Source of the DNA: an uncultured Eubacterium sp.
Lineage (GTDB): Bacteria; Bacillota; Clostridia; Lachnospirales; Lachnospiraceae
DNA length: 64,000 nucleotides
Assembly (NCBI GenBank): GCA_945939115.1
Contig: CAMEVC010000013.1
Coordinates: 1-64,000 of the forward strand
Direction: 5' to 3'
Of this stretch, positions 50,879-60,427 are shown piece after piece. The translations under genes and the position numbers were made by a program. The notes under the pieces are model-generated. The model searched no databases. It saw only the letters and a program-made list of their open reading frames with translations, and was not told the DNA's origin. The number at the start of each line of letters is the position of its first letter. Within the stretch, counting starts at the first letter, position 1.

Positions 50879-51388
50879 ATGGATACCAAGAATACATTTA
50901 CGAGAATGTGCATAGGAGAAGCGGTAATAAGGCTTCTTAAGAATAACAATTACGACAAAATCAGAGTCACCGCTGTTGCCAGAACAGCCGGTGTATCAAG
51001 AATGACATTTTATAAATATTATGAAACAATATATGATGCTCTGACAGATTATCTTAACATCATTATAAGTGAATATCTGGATGAGTGTTCCAGAAATCCG
51101 GATAAGGGCAGTTTCCTCGACTACAGCCATATATTATTCGCTCTGGAGTTCTTTAACAATTACAGGGTGTTTTTTCTCACACTTGCCAGCCGCGGACTGC
51201 ACTCAATCCTCATAAGCGGCATTAATGATTTCATGTTAAAATATTATGTCAACGCCAAAGATTACTCAGTATACAGGCTGTACTGCTACTCCGGAGGTCT
51301 GCTCAATGCATTTTTAAAATGGGAAGAGAGTGGCTGCACAGAACCAGTTGAATCTATAGCTGCCACTCTCTGTGAACTGTATAATTAA
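50879..51388 (+). CDS. TetR/AcrR family transcriptional regulator
   Basis: N-terminal HTH (YDKIRVTAVARTAGVSRMTFYKYYETIYDAL). Confidence 0.9.
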   Translation: MDTKNTFTRMCIGEAVIRLLKNNNYDKIRVTAVARTAGVSRMTFYKYYETIYDALTDYLNIIISEYLDECSRNPDKGSFLDYSHILFALEFFNNYRVFFLTLASRGLHSILISGINDFMLKYYVNAKDYSVYRLYCYSGGLLNAFLKWEESGCTEPVESIAATLCELYN

Positions 51389-51423
51389 ATTATTGTCACC
51401 GCGGGTTATATACACATTCCCGG

Positions 51424-52641
51424 TCACTCCCAATACCCTAGCTCAACACCCTTTTTATATAACGCAAGACCTTTAGAATAGTATCCATAGGAATTAAAAT
51501 GTGTCCAGTCAAACCTCAGCTTAGTTGAGATAAAGCCCAGTTCCGCGTATATCCTGTCCATGTTGGAAACTCTGAGACCACAGTCATTCAGACCGTTTTC
51601 TATAAGATACACTCTTGTATTAAGAAAATGTTCCCCAAAAGCTTCTCTTAAAGCTTTCTCCCATGTTGTTTCCTGCGTTCCGATATAATCATCTTCCTCC
51701 TGCACTACTCCCTCAGCCATAGATGTACCGGGATCATCCGTATCTCCAACTATAATATATTCTGTACACCCTGTGTACTCTATGATTGCCCTGTACTGTG
51801 CAATCAGCTCATCATAATCCTCCCAGCCTCCGTTGCTTCCCATCTCAAGCACAAGAATATCATTCCTGTGTTCATAAGCAGCTTTAGGCGTTACAACCGT
51901 ACCTTCAGGAATATACATATACCGGTAACCTGCATTTTCTTCTGTATTGCATATACGGATTCCTATCTCATAATCCTCCATATCAAACTCCGAATACCTG
52001 TTATCAGCCCAGTCCTCATCATCAATACTTATCTTCTTATTAATCTGGCATAACACACCATTGATATATACAGTATCAGGAAACTCATTATACTCAATTC
52101 CATATCCGCTGAAATCAAACATATAAACCGGATTTCCCACATCGTCAACCAGGCACACGTCTGAATCTGCATAGTCTGTTATATATATATCCCGGTCTGT
52201 ATACATTTTAAGTCCTCCGGCTCTCCGGGCAATCTCATACGACATCTCCCCTGATACACCAAAGTTAAATGTTTCAAGACCCGTAAGCTTCCCCAGAGTA
52301 TACGGGGTAGTATATTCACTTATATCCACTCGTCCGGCTTTAGTAAGAATGTATGCCTCACCGTTTCCCACGCCCTCAATCATGCTGTCACCCCAGCACG
52401 AAACCGCTCTTGCAGGGTTACTCTCATCAGAATTCACAAGTATTTCCTGAGCATTAATTATCCTGTCAGGTACTTCCACACAGTCATGTGTTTTATCGCC
52501 GCTTTGTCTTATTACACCGGTAATCTTATTAAGATTCCCCAGATTAATATGTCCCTTCGTAAGAACAACAGCACTTGTAAATATTATTCCGGCAAAGACA
52601 AATGTAATCACTATCCAAGCCACTACTCTTCTCATATTCAT
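51424..52641 (-). CDS. Membrane-anchored SGNH/GDSL-like hydrolase
   Basis: N-terminal TM anchor; CWGDSMIEGVGNGEA, LEMGSNGGW, C-terminal DWTHFNSYGY. Confidence 0.75.
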   Translation of the reverse strand: MNMRRVVAWIVITFVFAGIIFTSAVVLTKGHINLGNLNKITGVIRQSGDKTHDCVEVPDRIINAQEILVNSDESNPARAVSCWGDSMIEGVGNGEAYILTKAGRVDISEYTTPYTLGKLTGLETFNFGVSGEMSYEIARRAGGLKMYTDRDIYITDYADSDVCLVDDVGNPVYMFDFSGYGIEYNEFPDTVYINGVLCQINKKISIDDEDWADNRYSEFDMEDYEIGIRICNTEENAGYRYMYIPEGTVVTPKAAYEHRNDILVLEMGSNGGWEDYDELIAQYRAIIEYTGCTEYIIVGDTDDPGTSMAEGVVQEEDDYIGTQETTWEKALREAFGEHFLNTRVYLIENGLNDCGLRVSNMDRIYAELGFISTKLRFDWTHFNSYGYYSKGLALYKKGVELGYWE

Positions 52642-52854
52642 ATCATCACCTGTTTCTGCGTACAAAGATAAAGTCCCACTCAATTCTTTGTTATCATGTT
52701 ATATCATTATTTCTGTTTTACTGCAAATGTATTAATACCCCTTTAACCATATTAAATTATCTCTTGACAACAAAACCCCGCTGGAATAAATTATTTCAGG
52801 ACATTTTAACATTTACATATTAAATTAACATATTAATAGGAAGGAAACTATTCA

Positions 52855-54219
52855 ATGACCGGCTCATCAGAAATCATGAAAAAAGAACACATTTTTACTA
52901 ATACAGATTTATGGAAACTTCTGGTTCCTATTATTGTGGAGCAGCTCCTGACCTCACTTATGGGTACAGTGGACACTATGATGGTCAGCAATGTCGGACC
53001 TTCTGCAATATCCGCCGTTTCTTTGGTGGACTCAATTAATATACTTGTAATACAGGCTCTGTCTGCTCTGGCAGCAGGTGGCGCAATACTCTGTTCCCAG
53101 TACCTTGGAAGCAGCAACCCGAGGGAGGCCAACAGGGCTGCAAGGCAGGTACTTTTAGTTATGGCCGTCATATCCTGTTCCCTGTCTCTGATATGCCTTA
53201 TTATGCGCGCTCCAATGCTTAAGCTGATATTCGGGGCTGTTGAGCCGGATGTTATGTCAGATTCTCTGTCATACTTCCTGTTTACGCTTTTATCTTTCCC
53301 ATTTATCGGACTATACAATGCGGGTGCTTCAATACTTCGCGCACAGAATAACAGCCGCTCTCCTATGACAATTTCAATAATCTCTAACTTTATGAATATA
53401 GGTGGAAACGCACTTTTGATATTTGCCTTAAATATGGGTGTGACCGGTGCTGCCATATCAACGCTTATATCCCGTGTATTCTGTGCAGTAGTGGTTATAT
53501 GGCAGTTAAGACGCCCTTCTGCGCCTATACAGATTATTAAATACTATGACATAAGACCTGACTGGAATCTTATAAAAAGAATTCTGTATATTGGTGTTCC
53601 CTCGGGAATTGAAAATAGTATGTTCCAATTCGGAAAGCTGGCTATCCAGTCCACCGTATCCACACTGGGAACAGTTGCTATCGCTGCCCAGGCTGTAACT
53701 ACCATTCTTGAAAACCTGAATGGAGTTGCCGCACTTGGAATTGGTATCGGACTTATGACTGTGGTAGGCCGATGCATAGGTGCGGGAAGGAAGGATGAGG
53801 CTGTCTACTTTGTAAAGAAATTATCTGCACTGGCTGAGATTGCCATTATAATAAGCTGCCTCACTGTTTATGCCCTGGCAAGACCTGTAACAATACTTGG
53901 CGGAATGGAAAAGGCAAGTGCTGATTTATGTGTGCAGATGACTCTTTTTATCACTATAACCAAGCCCGTATCCTGGGTTCTCTCTTTTATACCGGCTTAT
54001 GGAATGCGCGCCGCAGGAGATGTCAAATTCTCTATGATTACATCCTGCTTGTCTATGTGGCTGTGCCGCGTAAGCTTAAGTATATTCCTCTGCCGTGTGT
54101 GCGGATTCGGACCAATTGCTGTGTGGATAGGTATGTTTGCAGACTGGAGCGTGCGTGCAGTAATCTTTTCGTTACGTTTCCATTCAAGAAAATGGCTTAA
54201 TCACCATGTAATAGATTAA
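52855..54219 (+). CDS. MATE family efflux transporter
   Basis: Twelve-TM-like ORF; VDTMMVSNVGPSAISAVSLVDS and internal-repeat topology. Confidence 0.92.
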   Translation: MTGSSEIMKKEHIFTNTDLWKLLVPIIVEQLLTSLMGTVDTMMVSNVGPSAISAVSLVDSINILVIQALSALAAGGAILCSQYLGSSNPREANRAARQVLLVMAVISCSLSLICLIMRAPMLKLIFGAVEPDVMSDSLSYFLFTLLSFPFIGLYNAGASILRAQNNSRSPMTISIISNFMNIGGNALLIFALNMGVTGAAISTLISRVFCAVVVIWQLRRPSAPIQIIKYYDIRPDWNLIKRILYIGVPSGIENSMFQFGKLAIQSTVSTLGTVAIAAQAVTTILENLNGVAALGIGIGLMTVVGRCIGAGRKDEAVYFVKKLSALAEIAIIISCLTVYALARPVTILGGMEKASADLCVQMTLFITITKPVSWVLSFIPAYGMRAAGDVKFSMITSCLSMWLCRVSLSIFLCRVCGFGPIAVWIGMFADWSVRAVIFSLRFHSRKWLNHHVID

Positions 54220-54241
54220 AAAAAAACGGGAAAACTCCCGC
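54217..54241 (-). terminator. Terminator downstream of tRNA-Gly
   Basis: Minus strand CGGGAGTTTTCCCG followed by T9. Confidence 0.85.
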
Positions 54242-54245
54242 AGAA

Positions 54246-54316
54246 AGCGGGTGATGGGAATCGAACCCACGTATCTAGCTTGGAAGGCTAGTGTTCTACC
54301 ATTGAACTACACCCGC
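54246..54316 (-). tRNA. tRNA-Gly (anticodon UCC)
   Basis: Minus strand GCGGGTGTAGTTCAATGGTAGAACACTAGCCTTCCAAGCTAGATACGTGGGTTCGATTCCCATCACCCGCT; complete cloverleaf, anticodon loop CTTCCAA. Confidence 0.96.
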
Positions 54317-54679
54317 ATATACACTGAACTGTGCAATGCTCTGATAGGATACCATATATACTACATAAAATCAAGCAGATATTTTATATGCATCTTAAAT
54401 TAGCCGCGGAAAATATAACGCATAATATCAAAAATATTGCGCAAAAAATCTGTCTTTCGTCATTTTCATGATTATTTTTCAGTATTTCCTCTTATTTATT
54501 GTGCATTATGTACAATAAAATGGATTAATCTTTGTACTTTTAATGTATTTTATTTATGTATGGAATGTGATATTTTTAGCCATAGAGGCGCGCTGTTTTG
54601 TACATATTGATGGTCACTGCATACAAAACAGAGTGCCTTGTAACTATTTAGTCTATAGTGTATGGGAGGTTTTTTTATT

Positions 54680-56194
54680 ATGCTTAAGAAAGCAAGAAAA
54701 TGTTTTGCCGCTGTGCTTGCAGTATTATTTGTCTGCTTCACAGCATCACCAGCGCTCACAGCCAGCGCCGCAACTCAGACATCATGGAATTTCAAAGATT
54801 CCAGCTTTAAGAGTCTTGGAACAATTAAGGCATCCACAACAATCAATGGTCTCGGTCTTATTGCTACAAGTTCTAAGAAAATGGCAGTGAAATCTAATTC
54901 TGTTACAGTCAGTGGAACATCTTACACTTACTGTCTGGCTCTTTCAGGTACAGGCTCTACATCATATCGTGCAGTTAAAGTTCCTGTATCAGGCTCAGAT
55001 ACAATCAAGGTTGTATTAAAGAGTAGCGGAAGTTCTACACGTAATCTTGTTGTAGCTGATTCTAATGGCAAGAAGCTTGGCACAATCTCAGCTAAATCTT
55101 CAGCTTCATTAGGTACATATTCATATTCCGGCTCAAGCGGATATGTTTATCTTTACTCAGAAAACAGCGGCATCAATATCTATAAGATTCAGGTTGATTC
55201 TTCTGGTTCTTCAAGCTCCGGTTCTTCAAGCTCCGGTTCTTCAAGCTCTGGTTCTTCAAGCTCCGGTTCTTCAAGCTCTGTAAGCGGTGACATCGTTGTA
55301 AAAAATGGCGGTACATCTTTGGCAGATGCTTTAAAGAAGGCTAAATCAGGACAGACAGTTGTTATTGACGGAACTGTTAAATCTGGTGCTGTTTCACTTC
55401 CAGCAGGCGTTAACCTTGCAGGAAAGAACAATGCAACAATTGACTTCTCTCAGACAAGCGGAAGCTCTGGAAGAGGTATTACTATATCAGGTAACGGAAG
55501 CACTCTTTCTAACATAACAATTAAGAACGCTTCTGATAACGGAATATTTATTTCAGGTTCTAATAACACATTAAAGTATGTAACATGCTGCTATAATGAA
55601 GATGCTGGTTTCCAGGTAAGCAACGGCGGCGCTAATAATAAGTTCTACAACTGCTACTCTCACCACAATGCTGATGCAAAGGGCGAGAATGCTGACGGAT
55701 TCGCTGTTAAGCTTCACAGCGGCGAAGGTAACTACTTCGAGAACTGCATTGCTGAATATAACAGCGATGACGGATGGGACTGCTATGCAGCTCACGGTGC
55801 AGTTAAACTCGTAAACTGTCAGGCTAATTACAACGGATATTGCAATGGCATCTATGGAGATGGCAATGGTTTCAAGATGGGTGGCGTTGATAATAAGACA
55901 CCTGGTGTTGCAGCACATCTTGACCCTCTTAAGCATGAGCTTATCGGCTGTACAGCAAAGGGCAACTATGCTAACGGATTTGACAGAAACAATCAGAGTG
56001 GTGTTGTTACCATGAAGAACTGCACAGCAGATTCTAACAAGGGTAAGAACTACAACTGGCCACTAAATGGTACACCATCAGCTCTTGGTTATAAAGTAAC
56101 ATTTGGCAAAGCAATCATTCAGGACTGCACTAACATTAACGGAAAGAATAACTTAACAGGAGCAACACTTGTTGGAAACTGCAAGGGATTCTAA
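54680..56194 (+). CDS. Secreted pectate lyase, PL9-like right-handed beta-helix, with N-terminal beta-rich domain and Ser/Gly linker
   Basis: Signal peptide; (SGSSS)n linker; NGIFISGSNNTLKYVTCCYNEDAGFQVSNGGANNKFYNCYSHHNAD...EYNSDDGWDCYAAHG. Confidence 0.88.
   Translation: MLKKARKCFAAVLAVLFVCFTASPALTASAATQTSWNFKDSSFKSLGTIKASTTINGLGLIATSSKKMAVKSNSVTVSGTSYTYCLALSGTGSTSYRAVKVPVSGSDTIKVVLKSSGSSTRNLVVADSNGKKLGTISAKSSASLGTYSYSGSSGYVYLYSENSGINIYKIQVDSSGSSSSGSSSSGSSSSGSSSSGSSSSVSGDIVVKNGGTSLADALKKAKSGQTVVIDGTVKSGAVSLPAGVNLAGKNNATIDFSQTSGSSGRGITISGNGSTLSNITIKNASDNGIFISGSNNTLKYVTCCYNEDAGFQVSNGGANNKFYNCYSHHNADAKGENADGFAVKLHSGEGNYFENCIAEYNSDDGWDCYAAHGAVKLVNCQANYNGYCNGIYGDGNGFKMGGVDNKTPGVAAHLDPLKHELIGCTAKGNYANGFDRNNQSGVVTMKNCTADSNKGKNYNWPLNGTPSALGYKVTFGKAIIQDCTNINGKNNLTGATLVGNCKGF
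55205..55279 (+). repeat. Five tandem 15-bp units encoding the Ser/Gly linker
   Basis: GGTTCTTCAAGCTC(C/T) x5, in frame. Confidence 0.95.
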
Positions 56195-56228
56195 TATAAA
56201 GCATATATTCTAAAGGGGTTTTTATAAA

Positions 56229-56269
56229 AGCTGCCACTTTTACGAAGAAATTATCGTAAAGTGGCAGCT
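56229..56269 (+). terminator. Rho-independent terminator of the pectate lyase gene
   Basis: AGCTGCCACTTT...AAGTGGCAGCT long stem followed by a pyrimidine/T-rich run. Confidence 0.85.
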
Positions 56270-56306
56270 CTCTTTTGCTGTAGTGTACAGCCCTATTGTT
56301 ATGTAA

Positions 56307-56939
56307 TTAAAAATTCTGTCTGTAACTGTCATAATCAGATCTTACATATTTAGTCTTATATCCGTGATTCTCCTGTGGACGAAGGTCATTAGGATACATT
56401 GTGTCGGAATAGATATTCTCCTGCAGCTCTTTCACCAGCTTAAAGACACTCTCATAATCCTCAATATTAAGAATATCTCCACCAGCTCCATGCCCATGTT
56501 CACAGGTACATATAACATCACCGGTTCCACACATCCTGTCAAAAACGCCCTGACTAACAGATACATGTGCCAACTCGGCAAAAGGTTTCATATCAACTCT
56601 TTTACCAAGTATTCCCGTCTGTGTGTAAACCCCTTTGTCCGTGATTATGTATTCCGTATTCTTAGCCCTCATGACAGAAGTTATAACCCCGCCAAGATAA
56701 ATCCACACAGGCATAAGATGAATAAGGAAAAACATAGCCAGGAATCCTCCTATAAATCCCTGTCCTTCTAATGCTCCACCAAATGACATTCCCAGAATCA
56801 TCATTCCATCAAAAAGTGCCCATATCAACGCAATCGGCAACATTTTATTAAATATTGCCTCTAACACAGATACCTTAATAGACTTCTTTCCGCTCCAGTA
56901 GATACTCTCCCCCGGGCCAACCTGATTTCTTAAATCCAT
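56307..56939 (-). CDS. Bacterial PH-domain-like membrane protein
   Basis: GESIYWSGKKS start, paired TM segments, NTEYIITDKGVYTQTGILGKRVDMKPFAELAHVSVSQGVFDRMCGTGDV. Confidence 0.8.
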   Translation of the reverse strand: MDLRNQVGPGESIYWSGKKSIKVSVLEAIFNKMLPIALIWALFDGMMILGMSFGGALEGQGFIGGFLAMFFLIHLMPVWIYLGGVITSVMRAKNTEYIITDKGVYTQTGILGKRVDMKPFAELAHVSVSQGVFDRMCGTGDVICTCEHGHGAGGDILNIEDYESVFKLVKELQENIYSDTMYPNDLRPQENHGYKTKYVRSDYDSYRQNF

Positions 56940-57127
56940 TAACTATCTCCCTTCATATTATTATGTTTAGTTACATTTTAATTGTAAATATTAAGAGCGT
57001 CAATATTGTATTAATTAATATTCCGCCTCAATCTGACCATATGAATTAATATCAAACTGGCACTTTTAATAATACCTGAATTGTATTATTCTTTCCTGCG
57101 AACAAAAATACTCAGGAGGAAAATATA

Positions 57128-57895
57128 ATGAATAATAAAAAAGGGAGCATAATTCAGACAGTCATTGGTGCTGTGCTGCTTATTGCAGGTATCGCACTAT
57201 GTGTTAATACCTATGTTGTTAAAGGTAATAAGGCATATGCATTTTCACTGCTCGTAGCAATTATTGGAGTTGTAGTGCTTATATCCGGGATATGCGGTAT
57301 TTTCTCAAAGAAAGAGAAGAAAGCAATTGAAGCAAAGGTGATTGCCCAGGCAGCCTTATGTGCAGCACTCTGCTATGTAGGAGCAACATTTATTAAAATT
57401 GATATTCCGGTCGGAACTGAAAGAACAATGTTTCACTTTGGTAATGTGTTCTGTGTGCTTGCAGCACTTCTTATCGGAGGCCCATGGGGCGGATTGGCTG
57501 GCGCTGTCGGAATGACAGTCAGCGATCTCACAACAGCGTATGTCACAAGCGCGCCAAAAACATTTTTATTAAAGCTGTGCATTGGTCTTATTGTAGGCTT
57601 TGTTGCACATAAGCTGTTCCATCTGTCTAAGGAACATTCTGCCAAGTATGTAACTGTTGCAACCATTGTATCAAGTGCATGCGGAATGATATTCAATATA
57701 TTTGCAGACCCGATTGTTGGATATTTCTATAAGTCTTATCTTCTTGGAGTTCCACAGGACCTTGCAAAAGCACTGGCAAAAATGGGAGCTATAACAACTA
57801 CAGTTAACGCTGTTATTGCCGTTGTTGTCGCTACAATTATTTACCTCGCATTAAGACCGGTTATGAAAAAGACTGGCATGTTAAGAGAATTATAA
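57128..57895 (+). CDS. ECF transporter S component with additional N-terminal TM pair
   Basis: ALCAALCYVGATFIKIDIPVG...HFGNVFCVLAALLIGGPWGGLAGAVGMTVSDL. Confidence 0.88.
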   Translation: MNNKKGSIIQTVIGAVLLIAGIALCVNTYVVKGNKAYAFSLLVAIIGVVVLISGICGIFSKKEKKAIEAKVIAQAALCAALCYVGATFIKIDIPVGTERTMFHFGNVFCVLAALLIGGPWGGLAGAVGMTVSDLTTAYVTSAPKTFLLKLCIGLIVGFVAHKLFHLSKEHSAKYVTVATIVSSACGMIFNIFADPIVGYFYKSYLLGVPQDLAKALAKMGAITTTVNAVIAVVVATIIYLALRPVMKKTGMLREL

Positions 57896-57898
57896 TTA

Positions 57899-57957
57899 AA
57901 AAGTCCGGCTGTGATTATTCTGTTATAAAGGCAGATTTAACCACAACCGGGCTTTTA
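57899..57957 (+). terminator. Terminator of the ECF S component gene
   Basis: AAAGtCCGGcTGTG...CACAaCCGGgCTTTT stem and T-rich tail. Confidence 0.65.
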
Positions 57958-57988
57958 TTTTATGTTTATTATTTGTTTTATTAACGTT

Positions 57989-58723
57989 TTACTTCAACAA
58001 TGGCTTGTTTATAATAATCCCAACAATCCACAGAACAACTGCGGCTGCCAGAGCCACCAGCACAAACCAGTTGATTTTCTCACTCCACCGCAGTGCCAGA
58101 ACCATAGCATCCCCTATCAGTGCAAAAACAATAAATGCCGGATGCGTAATAACCGAATACTGTCCGGCAAAAAGTGCATAAAACATAACAACAAACAGAA
58201 TTACCAGTGCAAATGAAACAACGGACTCTGTTATATGGAAAGCCAGTTTATTCTTGATTTCAGATGCATACACTACAGGAATTGCCATAGAAAATGCAAC
58301 TATGTACAGAAGTATGAATACCCTTCTTCCTGTTGTAAGGACATCCTGCTGAGTAATCACCTTAAGAAGCATAGCTACGATAAGCACGCCGTATGCCCCA
58401 AACTGAATGCCCGGTATTGTATATTCTGTATGTACCATTCCTGACAATAAAATACACCCCACAGCAGCACTCAGTAATATAAGCTGTACATGGGAATTCG
58501 ACGAAGCCGCTCTGGCTATCAGTATCGCAATCGTTCCCACAAACGATAATATACATAAACCTGCCATGTAATTGTGCAGTCCGTCTGTCAGCAATGCTTT
58601 ATTAGAGCCGGCTCTTACAAGGCTCTGGATCCTCTCCGCTGTCAGAATAACAAAATATAGTGCAATAAAAATATTAGTCCAAAGATTAAGAATGTTAATT
58701 GTTTTCTCTCCCATAGCCGTCAT
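57989..58723 (-). CDS. Predicted multi-pass membrane protein of unknown function
   Basis: Hydrophobic 244-aa ORF with about seven TM segments. Confidence 0.65.
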   Translation of the reverse strand: MTAMGEKTINILNLWTNIFIALYFVILTAERIQSLVRAGSNKALLTDGLHNYMAGLCILSFVGTIAILIARAASSNSHVQLILLSAAVGCILLSGMVHTEYTIPGIQFGAYGVLIVAMLLKVITQQDVLTTGRRVFILLYIVAFSMAIPVVYASEIKNKLAFHITESVVSFALVILFVVMFYALFAGQYSVITHPAFIVFALIGDAMVLALRWSEKINWFVLVALAAAVVLWIVGIIINKPLLK

Positions 58724-58925
58724 CCCCTTCTTCTATGCCTCTTCGGCTTTCTTAAGCGAAATAATAAGCAGGATTATTCCTATTCCTGTCATGATTTTTC
58801 CACATTTGTTCATATTCACTTATCTCAAAACAGTAAATATTCTTATTTCATTATATACTCTTCTACATATTATTTAAACATTATTTTATGCTGAACTTTT
58901 ATTTTATTATGTCATGTACTATGAC

Positions 58926-59642
58926 TTATACGGAGAAATCTATCTTCTGACCGACCTGCTTTTCTCCAGCAGTCTGCAGGCTGTCACTCAGATTACTATA
59001 TGAATAGTCCTGAATTTTCTGTAATAATTCTTCTATAGAATTAGCCTGTATAGTGACAGTCTCATCGTCCACTGACTTCTTGAGTCTTTCTTCCCGCTCT
59101 TCTTTTTCTGCTTTCTTTCTGGCGGCCTTTTTTGCCTCCTTTTTCTCCTCAGCCTTCTTCTCTATTCGTTCTCTCTGGGCTGCGCTGGATTTTTCCAAAA
59201 CAGCAAAATAAGAAGCAGTTCCGTTGTCATTAACCTGCATACCAAAGCCCTTAACAGTAGCTCCGGTAGAATTAAGACTACTTCCGAGCTGTGCCATGCC
59301 GCTTGCAGCATTGGCAATTATGCCCTCATACTGCTTACGGAAATTCTCATCCTCAGCCATCTTCTCAATTTTCTCTTCATCAATAAGAACTACCATTTTA
59401 TTGGCATTAGCATAGCTTGCAGCCTGAGCCTTAGCCTGCTCTTTCTGGTCCGTGCTTACCAGAATAAAATCCATGTTAGAATACTTCTTCTTTAACTCCT
59501 CGTAATACTTAGATGCTTTTTCACTTAACTGGGGTTTTCCGATAGTTTTATTGCTTTTCCCGCTATCGGATGTAGATTTTACAGAGTCGTCTGCATAAGC
59601 AGCTACACTGCTTGCGTAATTAGATATACTATTCATATCCAT
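58926..59642 (-). CDS. DUF6033-like protein, coiled-coil Lys/Glu-rich C-terminal half
   Basis: NSISNYASSVAAYA...LSEKASKYYEELKKKYSNMDFILVSTDQKEQAKAQAASYANANKMVVLIDEEKIEKMAED; family recalled, not searched. Confidence 0.75.
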   Translation of the reverse strand: MDMNSISNYASSVAAYADDSVKSTSDSGKSNKTIGKPQLSEKASKYYEELKKKYSNMDFILVSTDQKEQAKAQAASYANANKMVVLIDEEKIEKMAEDENFRKQYEGIIANAASGMAQLGSSLNSTGATVKGFGMQVNDNGTASYFAVLEKSSAAQRERIEKKAEEKKEAKKAARKKAEKEEREERLKKSVDDETVTIQANSIEELLQKIQDYSYSNLSDSLQTAGEKQVGQKIDFSV

Positions 59643-59717
59643 TCCTCCTTGAATGCGTCTGATATACTGAAATCCTTTTCAGCTTATATATGGGTGGTAT
59701 TACTTACCGTATTTAAT

Positions 59718-59744
59718 ATATCGGCATATGCCGGGGGAAAGTTA
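59718..59744 (-). promoter_or_regulatory. Predicted sigma-D (FliA/sigma-28) promoter upstream of the DUF6033-like gene
   Basis: Minus strand TAAC - 15 nt - GCCGATAT versus consensus TAAA-N15-GCCGATAT. Confidence 0.75.
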
Positions 59745-59875
59745 ATACTTTGTGTGAATTATCACTCAACATACCATTCAACATTCTTCTTGTAAAAGGG
59801 TAATGTATAGCTTACAATATTCTTTAGTTACTTGTCTTAAGAGTTGCTTTTATTTACCCTAATATTTGCTTTTCT

Positions 59876-60427
59876 TCACCCCAACATGGTAACCTGTTTT
59901 TCGAAATCATATTCATGTGGTGGTTTATTATCTGTCTTATGCCCGACTGCCAGAGCAATCTGGAATGAATATCCCTTAGGTATCTGTAATAATTCAGAGA
60001 AATAATCTTTCCTCTCACCATTCAAAGCATCGTATATACACCCGATAATCAATGTGCCAAGCCCAAGACTCTCTGCTGCCAATGTCATATTCTGCACGGC
60101 TATTCCGGCATCTACTCTGCTCCATTTGAATCCATCCTCAGCGCTTAACAGAATAAGCACAGGTGCTTCGTAATAAAAGTTATGTAGCTGCTTATCCTGC
60201 CCGCGAAGCCTTCTTTTCTCTTCATCCAGCTCCAATAACACAGGATTATCTCCTTTTACAACGGTAAAATGTACTTCCTGCCTGTTCATCCCAGTAGGTG
60301 CCATAAGTCCCGCTTTAAGAATCACATTTAACTCTTCCTGTGTTAATTGCTCTGAACTATAGGCTCTCCCAGAACTGCGACTCTCTATCACTGATAACAC
60401 CTGATTTGGTTCATTATTGTTGTTCAT
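59876..60427 (-). CDS. Nitroreductase family protein
   Basis: VIESRSSGRAYSSEQLTQEELNVILKAGLMAPTGMNRQEVHFTVV; AGIAVQNMTLAAESLGLGTLIIG. Confidence 0.92.
   Translation of the reverse strand: MNNNNEPNQVLSVIESRSSGRAYSSEQLTQEELNVILKAGLMAPTGMNRQEVHFTVVKGDNPVLLELDEEKRRLRGQDKQLHNFYYEAPVLILLSAEDGFKWSRVDAGIAVQNMTLAAESLGLGTLIIGCIYDALNGERKDYFSELLQIPKGYSFQIALAVGHKTDNKPPHEYDFEKQVTMLG

Noticed and set aside
54543-54890. 115-aa plus-strand ORF overlapping the pectate lyase start
   Set aside because: Overlaps in another frame, low-complexity/His-Gln rich, no family resemblance; the pectate lyase frame has signal peptide and RBS.
55189-55431. Minus-strand ORF rich in LEEPE repeats
   Set aside because: Antisense shadow of the Ser/Gly repeat, not an independent gene.
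56940-57127. Possible vitamin/queuosine riboswitch before the ECF S component
   Set aside because: No recognisable conserved riboswitch core; the region is AT-rich with no convincing stem set.
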